Shown in pieces: positions 22,681-30,112 of a DNA stretch of 64,000 bases. The stretch spans positions 62,001 to 126,000 of the forward strand of contig JBEKTD010000002.1 of NCBI GenBank assembly GCA_049516395.1, read 5' to 3'. The translations under genes and the position numbers were made by a program. Position 1 is the first letter of the stretch. Every line of letters begins with the position of its first letter. The DNA comes from Fen-1362 sp049516395. GTDB lineage: Bacteria; Planctomycetota; Phycisphaerae; Sedimentisphaerales; Anaerobacaceae. Below the pieces are notes generated by a model, which was not told the DNA's origin, ran no database searches, and saw nothing but the letters and a program-made list of their open reading frames with translations.

Positions 22681-23529
22681 ATGGAAAAACGACTGATAAT
22701 AAACGCTGACGACTTCGGGCTTTGCGAAAGCGTCAACAAGGGAATTGTCGAGGCACACACCAAAGGTGTCCTGACGAGTACAACCATTATGACCAATATG
22801 CCCGCCGCCGAACAAGCTGTCGAATTAACCAAAAATCTTCCCACCCTCGGCCTCGGCGTCCATCTCAACCTCACCGCCGGAAAACCCCTCTGCCAGAACA
22901 ACACCGTAAAACTAATTCTCGACCCGCAGGGATATTTCGCTTTATCGCCTGGCAAGCTCGCCCTCGCATCTCTCATAACCGGCAAAGTCAGAATCGCCAT
23001 CGAAACCGAGCTGGCCTCCCAGATTCAGTGGCTAATCGACAAAGGTATAAAACCCACGCACCTCGATTCGCACAAGCACATTCATTCCTTCCCCGCCATA
23101 TTCCCGATTGCCTGTCGATTGGCAAAACGCTTTAACATTCCCGCGATTCGTTATACCTTCGAACCGAAACAGGTGAGCCGGCCACCCTGGCCTTTAACCG
23201 ACCGCGAAAGCAGAAAACGAGCGTCGCTCATACGAACAATGGCAAAAATCAACCGCTTCCAGAATTCCGCGTTCTTCAAAACCGATTGCCTTCTCGGCGT
23301 CAACCACGTCGGAAAAATAAATACCGCTTTTATGCGGGCTGTTTTATTGTATAATATCGCCTCGACGGCAGAGGTAATGACGCACCCGGGATATACCTAT
23401 GACCTTGACGTGACTCGGACACGTCTGGTCAAACAGCGAGAAATCGAACTTGACGCCCTTTGCAGCGAAAAAACAAAACAATCTTTAAATGAAGCAGGTA
23501 TAAAACTGATACACTATGGCCAACTTTGA
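22681..23529 (+). CDS. YdjC/ChbG/HpnK-type carbohydrate or lipid deacetylase
   Basis: 282 residues from ATG 22681; a TTG nine bases earlier is possible. RLIINADDFGLCESVNKGIVE is the family signature, with the metal-binding NADD. LGLGVHLNLTAGKPL and THLDSHKHIHSFPAIFPI supply the further histidines of the YdjC fold, and EVMTHPGYTYDLD closes the active site. Members deacetylate chitooligosaccharides (ChbG) or act in hopanoid assembly (HpnK). The neighbouring dolichol-phosphate-type transferase, overlapped by 14 bases, favours a lipid-linked sugar as substrate, as an inference. Confidence 0.85.
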   Translation: MEKRLIINADDFGLCESVNKGIVEAHTKGVLTSTTIMTNMPAAEQAVELTKNLPTLGLGVHLNLTAGKPLCQNNTVKLILDPQGYFALSPGKLALASLITGKVRIAIETELASQIQWLIDKGIKPTHLDSHKHIHSFPAIFPIACRLAKRFNIPAIRYTFEPKQVSRPPWPLTDRESRKRASLIRTMAKINRFQNSAFFKTDCLLGVNHVGKINTAFMRAVLLYNIASTAEVMTHPGYTYDLDVTRTRLVKQREIELDALCSEKTKQSLNEAGIKLIHYGQL

Positions 23530-24526
23530 AAAACAACCGCAATCCGCAACGAGCCCGACTATCGATTGCTCCGTCGTAGTGCCTCTCTACAATGAATCCG
23601 CCGTCGTGCAGGAGCTTTACGACCGCTTGACCAAGACGCTCGCCGCGACAGGCCTTTATTACGAGCTTATTTTTATCGACGACGGCAGTTCGGATAACAC
23701 ACTTCAGCTCCTCAAAGCAATCGCCTCCAAAGACAGCAAAGTCCTCGTCGTCGAACTTCGACGCAACTTCGGCCAGACGCCCGCCCTCGCCGCCGGTTTC
23801 GATATCGCGCGGGGACAAATCATTATCTCAATGGATGGCGACCTTCAGCATCTGCCCGAAGAAATACCCATTTTCCTCGAAAAGCTCAACGAGGGTTACG
23901 ATGTCGTCAGCGGCTGGCGAAAAACCCGCGTCGATAACCTCGTTATGCGAAAAATCCCCTCAAGGGCCGCAAACTGGCTCGCCTCAAAAATCTCCGGCGT
24001 TGACATCCACGACTTCGGCACAACCTTCAAGGCATACCGCCGCGAAATAATCGAGGAACTCCACCTCTACGGCGAAATGCACCGCTTCATCCCCGCACTG
24101 ATTAGCCAAAGCGGCGCAAAAATAATCGAAATACCCATTACCAATATCGTAAGACCATCCGGCTCGAGCAATTATGGAATTGGCAGAACCTTCAGGGTCG
24201 CCTTCGATCTAATTACCCTTCGCTTCCTCCTCGGCTACCTCACAAAACCCCTGCATTTCTTCGGCAGAGCCGCATTCTACTGCGTCCTCGCAAGTATCCT
24301 TATGGCCGCCTACATCCTCTTCGATAAAATATATTACAAGGTTCCTATCCTCCTCGCCCATGGTCCCTTGGCAGGTCTTGCTGCGGTCCTCCTTATGGTG
24401 GGAACCGTCTTTGTTGCTACAGGACTTATTGGCGAAATGATCAGCAGGGTTTACTTTGAATCCACAGACAGAAAAATTTATTCGGTCAAAAAAATTCACA
24501 CTCGCCAGACGCCTGGCCCGGAGTAA
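23516..24526 (+). CDS. Polyprenyl-phosphate glycosyltransferase (GT2, DPM1/ArnC-like)
   Basis: 336 residues. The GT2 catalytic domain covers 17-240: CSVVVPLYNES, FIDDGSSDNTL, RRNFGQTPALAAGFDIARG, the DxD-type MDGDLQHLPEEI and RKIPSRAANW. Two C-terminal membrane segments follow (FYCVLASILMAAYILF, VLLMVGTVFVATGLIGEMI). Such enzymes transfer sugar from a nucleotide donor to polyprenyl phosphate at the cytoplasmic face, making donors for GT-C enzymes like those at 5579, 25865 and 28151. ATG 23516 lies inside the preceding deacetylase gene, implying coupling. The next gene starts 6 bases after its stop. Confidence 0.88.
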   Translation: MANFEKQPQSATSPTIDCSVVVPLYNESAVVQELYDRLTKTLAATGLYYELIFIDDGSSDNTLQLLKAIASKDSKVLVVELRRNFGQTPALAAGFDIARGQIIISMDGDLQHLPEEIPIFLEKLNEGYDVVSGWRKTRVDNLVMRKIPSRAANWLASKISGVDIHDFGTTFKAYRREIIEELHLYGEMHRFIPALISQSGAKIIEIPITNIVRPSGSSNYGIGRTFRVAFDLITLRFLLGYLTKPLHFFGRAAFYCVLASILMAAYILFDKIYYKVPILLAHGPLAGLAAVLLMVGTVFVATGLIGEMISRVYFESTDRKIYSVKKIHTRQTPGPE

Positions 24527-24531
24527 AAAAG

Positions 24532-25083
24532 GTGAAAAAGAAAACCCCCCTGCGAACCATTATAACGATAGCGATTATCGCCGGCGCAATCGTGCTGCTT
24601 GTCAAAAACTTCTGGATTCCCGACTTCAATTGTATCAGTCCCGGTATCCTTTATACAAGCGGCCAGCCCAGAGGTATGGACTACACCCGGCTGCTTTACA
24701 AGTATCACATCAGCACAATCATCAACCTCCGCTCATCCGCCGAACATCGCGAGCAAAACTGGTACAGCGAGGAAATTACCTGGGTCCGGAGCAACGGCGT
24801 CAAATACTTCGAGTTCCCGCTGGGTAGAAACGTAAACGACCCTGCCCATTTCCCCGACGCCAATATGCAGCAAAAATTACTCGATATAATGGCTGACAAG
24901 GAAAACCTTCCCGTGTTGGTCCACGATGGAAAAGGCAAAGGCCGCGTCGCAATATTCACCGCCGTATGGCTCGCCAAAGGACAGCGACTTCCCCTCGAAC
25001 AGGTTTTCGCCAACACCATAGAGATTAAAGAAGAACCGCTTACCGAACAGGAGACAAACTTTATCCGCGGTTTATTCAAATAA
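24532..25083 (+). CDS. Dual-specificity phosphatase-like protein lacking the catalytic cysteine
   Basis: 183 residues from GTG 24532. An N-terminal membrane anchor (TIITIAIIAGAIVLLVKNF) is followed by an extracytoplasmic DSP fold: GILYTSGQPRGMDYTRLL and STIINLRSSAEHREQNWY. The P-loop reads VLVHDGKGKGRVAIFTA: where active enzymes have HCxxGxxR, residue 132 is Asp and the Arg context is kept. With no nucleophilic Cys it should not be a cysteine phosphatase, so this is a pseudo-phosphatase or an enzyme of altered chemistry. Its neighbour at 25109 has the intact loop. Starts 6 bases after the GT2 gene, likely in the same operon. Confidence 0.8.
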   Translation: MKKKTPLRTIITIAIIAGAIVLLVKNFWIPDFNCISPGILYTSGQPRGMDYTRLLYKYHISTIINLRSSAEHREQNWYSEEITWVRSNGVKYFEFPLGRNVNDPAHFPDANMQQKLLDIMADKENLPVLVHDGKGKGRVAIFTAVWLAKGQRLPLEQVFANTIEIKEEPLTEQETNFIRGLFK

Positions 25084-25108
25084 ACCGCAATGCTGACAGG
25101 ATTGCTCA

Positions 25109-25765
25109 ATGAATCTTAATGCTTCACAAGTATACTCCGGGACCGGGCACAAATGGCTGTTTGTCGCCGTGCCGGCAATCGTGATTGGATTAGCAGTATG
25201 GCTCTGGTTTGGTTTCATCAAATACCGCTTTGTCCCCAAAAGATTCGGCGTGGTGGTGCCGGGGCATATTTACCGCAGCGGACAAATTTCCGCCTCCCTG
25301 ATAAAAAAAAACCTGACTAAATACAACATTCGCATCATTGTTGACCTTACCTCCGCCGACCCCAACGACCCCGACAAGCGGGCCGAGAAACAGGCCGCAG
25401 CCGAACTGAACATCAAGGTATTAAGATTTACTATGAGCGGCAATGGCACCGGTGATATAAACGATTATGCTAATGCCGTAATTGCAATCGCCAACGCGGA
25501 AAAACAAAACCTGCCCGTCCTTGTGCATTGTACCGCAGGGGCCCAAAGAACAGGCGGCGTCATCGCGGCATACCAGCTTCTGGTACAAAAAATGGACCCA
25601 AATATAGTCGAAGATGAAATCGAAAAATACGGATGCGCCATTGACGACAGACCGGTTCTTCGTTCATTCCTCAACAACAACATGGCTGCGTTCGCAATTC
25701 GGCTCAAACAGGCCGGAGTTATCGACCAAATCCCCGCAACGATTCCGCAGATACCGCGCGACTAA
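25109..25765 (+). CDS. Membrane-anchored dual-specificity/tyrosine phosphatase
   Basis: 218 residues. The N-terminal anchor is WLFVAVPAIVIGLAVWLWFGF. The catalytic domain then carries GHIYRSGQISASLIKKNLTK, IIVDLTSADPND and the intact P-loop VLVHCTAGAQRTGGVIAAY (nucleophile C141, Arg 147), followed by helices ending QIPRD. Bacterial members act on phosphotyrosine or on lipid phosphates; beside a polyprenyl-sugar transferase and a YdjC deacetylase, a lipid or sugar phosphate is plausible. It is a diverged tandem relative of the preceding pseudo-phosphatase. The product faces the periplasm if the anchor is oriented in-out. Confidence 0.82.
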   Translation: MNLNASQVYSGTGHKWLFVAVPAIVIGLAVWLWFGFIKYRFVPKRFGVVVPGHIYRSGQISASLIKKNLTKYNIRIIVDLTSADPNDPDKRAEKQAAAELNIKVLRFTMSGNGTGDINDYANAVIAIANAEKQNLPVLVHCTAGAQRTGGVIAAYQLLVQKMDPNIVEDEIEKYGCAIDDRPVLRSFLNNNMAAFAIRLKQAGVIDQIPATIPQIPRD

Positions 25766-25772
25766 TCCTTCC

Positions 25773-25847
25773 CCCGAAACCGTGAAGATTAAAGGCGGAC
25801 AGCTTAATGAACAGGGAAAAAACTTTATCCGCAGTTCATTTAAATAA
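25773..25847 (+). pseudogene. Fragment duplicating the 3' end of the pseudo-phosphatase gene
   Basis: Reads ETVKIKGGQLNEQGKNFIRSSFK then stop. This matches the C-terminus of the 24532 gene (EIKEEPLTEQETNFIRGLFK then stop), and both are followed by ACCGCAA. It begins 8 bases after the stop of the intact phosphatase. It is the tail of a lost third copy or a duplication left by the insertion of the second phosphatase gene. Confidence 0.75.
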
Positions 25848-25864
25848 ACCGCAATTAGCTTCGG

Positions 25865-27448
25865 TCAATCCAGCTTGACCAACCTGTATCGTGTCGGAAT
25901 CTTTTCCGGAAATTCGTACAGGATTTTGGGTGAACGCCGGGAAAGCTGATGGTTCGCTGCTAAATCCTGCAGGATTTCTTCTTCCAGAACCAAATAGTGC
26001 ACGTTTTCGTCAATCTCATCTTCGGACACCAGGTATTTAAATGGCTGACGAATATAAAAGTAGAAGGTCTGGTATCTGGAATCAAACAGGTACACAGTAT
26101 CGCCTTGAGGGACAATCCTGTTTACCGTATATGCGCTGGGTCTGTCTATCTCATAACGTACGACGAAAAATATGCCATAGACTGCATATAGAAGCATCGA
26201 TAAGACAGCCACAACAGCAGTTGCCGTAGAAAGATTAAGCACGTTTCGCAGCAGGTCTCGCTTCAGGAAAACGCCGATTGCAACACAAATGGTCACTGCG
26301 GTTACCATAAAGGCGGGCCACTTTGCTGTTACCACAAACAACCCCGCAACCGCTATCACGGGCAATGCGACGAAACATCCGAGAAGCAAGTTCTTCCATA
26401 CTCGGTCAGACAAGGCAAATCCTTGATGAATTGACAACACCCAGCCCAGCAAATAAGCGGCCAGAGGGACAAGAGGAAGGGAGTATCGTCCTTGGACGCC
26501 TGGCATAAGATTAAACAGTAAAAAACAGATTATCAACGATGCCCTGCAGGCCTTAAACGTGCTGCGATTCTGGGGTTCAAGACGCTCTACGAGATTTTTA
26601 TCCCATAAAATAGGCATAAATATAAGCCAGGGAAACAAAAGCGCAAGGGCTTTTACGATTTTGACAACAAAGAACATTAAGCTGAAAGAGTGGAATATAG
26701 TATGTCCAAGAAACTGTCCCGTCATATCGCGGGATAGGGCGGGCGACGAAGAGCGAGAAAAGACAAGATGCAGCCAGCCCAAACTCACGGCCGCCATGAT
26801 AGCAATTCCGATAAGATGCGGAACGGCAAAAAACTCCTTAATCCTTTTGTTATAGAGCAAAACCATAAAGATTGTGCAGTAAAAAAACATCGCGATAAAG
26901 GGACCTTTCGTAAGAAGGCCGTAAGCAATCACAACAGAAGGCACAATCCACAAAAGCCATTTGGAACCGTTGCGGCTCCAGATGTTTAACCACCATAAAA
27001 TTGCTATGCCTGTCATAACCGTGTAAATGGCCTCGATTTCTATCATTCGGCCCCATTCCATTATGCCAACACTTGTCAGAAAAACCAGTGTGGAAATAAA
27101 TCTGGCCGGAAGGCTTAGCCACGGACCGGGCATCCAAATTAAAAACGCGGCAAATATCAAAATAAACACAACCGTAGGAAGCCGGGCTGTAAACTCCGAT
27201 TTTTCGCCGGTGATTAAAAATGAAGCGGCAATTATCCAGTTGATTCCGGGGGGCTTGCTGTGAAATTCCCTGCCCCCAACAACAGGCACTATCCAGTTGC
27301 CGGTTTTGAGCATATTTATGGCCGGAAGAACTCCACGGGCTTCTTCACATTTAAATTGAGGCGCACCCAAATAAGGAAGATAGATTCCTGCCCAAACAAG
27401 AAGGACTATCAAAAATGCTTTTGTTTTTGTCAGTTCTAAAGTCATCAA
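25865..27448 (-). CDS. Polytopic membrane glycosyltransferase, family-39/ArnT-like
   Basis: 527 residues, about eleven membrane helices and a soluble C-terminal domain of about 110 residues. The first periplasmic loop has APQFKCEEARGVLPAINML, with adjacent acids (EE), and FHSKPPGINWIIAASFLITG with the K-P-P motif of ArnT/PMT-type GT-C enzymes. IMEWGRMIEIEAIYTV and AYGLLTKGPFIAMFF are family-typical. It transfers a sugar from a polyprenyl-phosphate donor to an extracytoplasmic acceptor. It is convergent with the phosphatase genes and on the same strand as the 28151 gene, which is of the same class but not a close duplicate. Confidence 0.82.
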   Translation of the reverse strand: MMTLELTKTKAFLIVLLVWAGIYLPYLGAPQFKCEEARGVLPAINMLKTGNWIVPVVGGREFHSKPPGINWIIAASFLITGEKSEFTARLPTVVFILIFAAFLIWMPGPWLSLPARFISTLVFLTSVGIMEWGRMIEIEAIYTVMTGIAILWWLNIWSRNGSKWLLWIVPSVVIAYGLLTKGPFIAMFFYCTIFMVLLYNKRIKEFFAVPHLIGIAIMAAVSLGWLHLVFSRSSSPALSRDMTGQFLGHTIFHSFSLMFFVVKIVKALALLFPWLIFMPILWDKNLVERLEPQNRSTFKACRASLIICFLLFNLMPGVQGRYSLPLVPLAAYLLGWVLSIHQGFALSDRVWKNLLLGCFVALPVIAVAGLFVVTAKWPAFMVTAVTICVAIGVFLKRDLLRNVLNLSTATAVVAVLSMLLYAVYGIFFVVRYEIDRPSAYTVNRIVPQGDTVYLFDSRYQTFYFYIRQPFKYLVSEDEIDENVHYLVLEEEILQDLAANHQLSRRSPKILYEFPEKIPTRYRLVKLD

Positions 27449-27662
27449 ATAATGGGGATAGCGAAGCTATTGAAAAAGACCACGTTATCAAACTCAACCG
27501 AATTTACTGTTTTTTTGTCCTCAGATTAATCTTTGATTAAGTCAGAAATTATACGGGATTTACCATATTAAACACTCGGCTACACAACCAAACCTTTCAA
27601 TTTAACGATAATATTAAAACCTGCATTAAATTATAACAACGCCAAAGTATTTTTCACGAATT

Positions 27663-27782
27663 TTATTGCTTCCTCTGGCCTTCTTCCTTTTCCTTCTTTG
27701 CCTTGCATCTTGAATCCATACAGGCACATCCCAAAACACAGGTCAGGACCAGTAACATTGCAAAATATAACGTCCTTTTCAT
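27663..27782 (-). CDS. Small lipoprotein-like peptide (39 aa)
   Basis: MKRTLYFAMLLVLTCVLGC is a lipoprotein signal (lipobox VLG|C at C19), followed by a short cysteine- and lysine-rich tail (ACMDSRCKAKKEKEEGQRKQ). The start is fixed by AAAGGAG seven bases upstream. A TATAAT at 27931-27926 on the same strand could be its promoter -10, without a convincing -35. A longer overlapping frame (27942-27631) has no ribosome binding site and reads the same DNA in another phase. Too short for a family assignment. The bases just after its stop (27575-27665) are similar to 21030-21125. Confidence 0.6.
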   Translation of the reverse strand: MKRTLYFAMLLVLTCVLGCACMDSRCKAKKEKEEGQRKQ

Positions 27783-28150
27783 AGTAAAGCTCCTTTATAA
27801 TTATTCCCGTGAGGTGGGCAGACCACCTGCTCATACAGCGGAAGAGTTTTTTGGAAACCGCTATGATGATTTCTTTCATTGTGAGTCTAAGCATAGTCGT
27901 ATTGTTGTGCCAAGGGACACCGCGTATTATAAAAAAACTCATCCGATGCTAAGCTGACCTTAAAGCAGCTTATTTTGCTGAAATTGGTCGGCTTTTCTTT
28001 GGTTCTTCGATATAATTCCTATGTTGGGAGTGTTTTGGTGGGCTTTTGAAATCATACAAGAGGGCGGCTTGATGGATGGGATGAGTATTTTTACAGTACG
28101 CCCAAAAGATGTCGTTACAGGGATGGTTATTTTGCGCTTTCGATTGCTGG
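27783..28150. other. Gene-free spacer between small lipoprotein and glycosyltransferase
   Basis: 370 bases, AT-rich, with no supported gene. Open frames here (plus 28021-28359, minus 27970-28224) run into the glycosyltransferase gene in other phases and lack ribosome binding sites. Only a TATAAT on the minus strand (27931-27926) stands out. Confidence 0.45.
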
Positions 28151-29782
28151 CTACTGCCCGTGAAATAATCCCCCTGCAGATATATTCTCCCCGCGCTTCT
28201 TGGCGTTCGTATCCATATACACAAGTTTGTATCGCCCTGTGTTCAACAGTTCATCCATTCCCTTGCCGAACGAAACAACCCAGTAATTCTGCTGATAAAG
28301 ATTGTTTAATTCCGAAACATCCTGCACTTTCACAACGGTCCTGCCAAAGTAATGTATGAAATTGGAGGGCACGGTCCCGTATGAAACCGTCTTGTCCGTC
28401 GTCGGCGCCATTTCTGCAACTTTAAGTGCGAATTGCTTCACCGCCTGGTCCGTACTAAGAATATTCAGCAAACCGGTGTAATGATGCGCCATTAAAACAG
28501 TGATTCCGCAAAAAAGCGCAACGCAGGCAATGCTCGAATACCGTTTAACAAAAAGAATTGCGACAACTATTGTCGTCACAATTAAAATCACAGAAAAGCT
28601 AATCACATATACCCACGCCGTCGCGGATGCCAGCTCCGGAATCTTCGCCTTGGCGAAATAAACAGGAACCGCTATCGAAACCAAAACAAAAAATAATACG
28701 TGACCACGCAATATATTTGCCGCATATCTAAGCGTGAACACCTGACGCACAAACGCCATCTCATCTATCAGTATAGCGGTTAGTATTGACATCGCAGGAA
28801 TCAGCGGCAAAAGATAGTGTTGACGCTTGCCCCCGGACAACGTCAAAAATATATAATCGGCAACAAACCACAGCCATAGATACTGCATAACCGGCTGTTT
28901 CTCGTCCCATTTTTTGTAGAATGGCGCGACGAGGGCAATCGGAAGGAAAATGCACCACGGTGACGTGTATTTGAAAACCATCCCAAAGTAATAATACCAC
29001 GGATAATTGCCCGCCGCGTACTCGCCGAACAACCGGTCAAAAAACTGACGCTTCCATATCATCACATCCCAGTTCACTTTATACGCCGCCGCCAGAGGCC
29101 ATGGCAAAACAACAACAAGACAAATGATTATCCCCCAGACCGGTAGCAGCTTCGGAATCACTCGCCATTCCCTCCTGACCGCGATAAATAAACCAACAGG
29201 CAACAAAACATAAACAACCGGCGCTGGCCCCTTCGCAAGATTACCCAGCGCAAAACTCACCCAGAAGATAAACATAAAAATAACACGACTTCGACGGTCT
29301 TCGCTTGTTATAGCTGAGTAAAATGACAAAAGGCACAGCGTCACAAAAAAAACCAGTCCCATTTCAGGCCTCGCTGAATGTGACCAGTGAACATATCCAA
29401 TCGATGTCGCCCAAACAGCCGTCGCTATCAGCGCGATTCGCAGCGACAACCAGCGATTCACAAAATACAGCACTGCCCCGGCGGACAAAAACGCGAAAAC
29501 CGCGCTCGGCAGCCTCGCCGCAAACTCATCGACCTTGCCCGTAACCCTGGCGATACTCGCCACAAGCCAGTATGAAAGGGGTGTCTTCTGCAGTCGTGTT
29601 TTACCATTGAACGTCGGCTCAATCCAACTCCCGCCTCCAAGCATCTCACGCGCAGTAACCGACACATAACTCTCGTGGTCATCGAGCGGCACCGCCGAAA
29701 GCTTCCACCCCGCGAGTATCGCAGATAATAGCAACGTCCCTGCAATCCAAAACACCTTGCCACGACTAATGCTCAAATCCAT
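28151..29782 (-). CDS. Polytopic membrane glycosyltransferase, family-39/ArnT-like
   Basis: 543 residues from ATG 29782, which follows AGGAAAG; an upstream TTG at 29797 is less likely. The N-terminal helix is followed by the loop SAVPLDDHESYVSVTAREML with acidic DDHES and by TRLQKTPLSYWLVASIARVTG (K-T-P in place of K-P-P). The second conserved loop HWSHSARPEMGLVFFVTLCL and GNLAKGPAPVVYVLLPVGLF agree with ArnT-like enzymes, as does the KRQHYLLPLIPAMSIL motif near residue 330. About twelve membrane helices and a soluble tail. Probably adds a lipid-linked sugar to lipid A or another envelope acceptor. Third enzyme of this class in the window. Confidence 0.85.
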   Translation of the reverse strand: MDLSISRGKVFWIAGTLLLSAILAGWKLSAVPLDDHESYVSVTAREMLGGGSWIEPTFNGKTRLQKTPLSYWLVASIARVTGKVDEFAARLPSAVFAFLSAGAVLYFVNRWLSLRIALIATAVWATSIGYVHWSHSARPEMGLVFFVTLCLLSFYSAITSEDRRSRVIFMFIFWVSFALGNLAKGPAPVVYVLLPVGLFIAVRREWRVIPKLLPVWGIIICLVVVLPWPLAAAYKVNWDVMIWKRQFFDRLFGEYAAGNYPWYYYFGMVFKYTSPWCIFLPIALVAPFYKKWDEKQPVMQYLWLWFVADYIFLTLSGGKRQHYLLPLIPAMSILTAILIDEMAFVRQVFTLRYAANILRGHVLFFVLVSIAVPVYFAKAKIPELASATAWVYVISFSVILIVTTIVVAILFVKRYSSIACVALFCGITVLMAHHYTGLLNILSTDQAVKQFALKVAEMAPTTDKTVSYGTVPSNFIHYFGRTVVKVQDVSELNNLYQQNYWVVSFGKGMDELLNTGRYKLVYMDTNAKKRGENISAGGLFHGQ

Positions 29783-30112
29783 TCTTTCCTGACCCAAATG
29801 TAGTTACCCGAAGAATTCAACCGGCTTCAAATCACACCATATTATGTTGTTTTACAAATTACCGGCAAGATATTTCCGAAAACAGCGAACGCAAAATCGC
29901 AATCATATCGGCCTCTTTGCGCATCTTCAGGCTAAATTGCCTGAAAACGCTCACATTTTAACTTATGGTAACAAGAAGGTATACCGATGTTATTAAGGTG
30001 TGTATTTGGGATTGTCAGATAATAAAGCCATATTCGAAATCTGCTTTCCTACCGGGTGAGAATCGTTTTTTGGGGTTCTGGCGGGTAGCATAGCGAAGTC
30101 AGGAAGAACAAA
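29783..30112. other. Divergent intergenic region upstream of GH44
   Basis: 330 bases between two divergent genes. The part nearest GH44 contains GCGGGTAGCATAGCGAAGTC, a relative of the dispersed GTAG..GCGAAG repeats, directly before the start codon. I see no riboswitch or clear operator. Confidence 0.45.

Noticed and set aside
27631..27942. 103-codon minus-strand frame
   Set aside because: Overlaps the small lipoprotein in another phase; the lipoprotein has the better Shine-Dalgarno and signal peptide.
28021..28359. Plus-strand frame of 112 codons
   Set aside because: Lies mostly antisense to the 28151 glycosyltransferase gene, lacks a ribosome binding site, and has no domain.
29798..30112. 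Riboswitch upstream of the GH44 gene
   Set aside because: No recognisable aptamer core; only a dispersed repeat word lies before the start.
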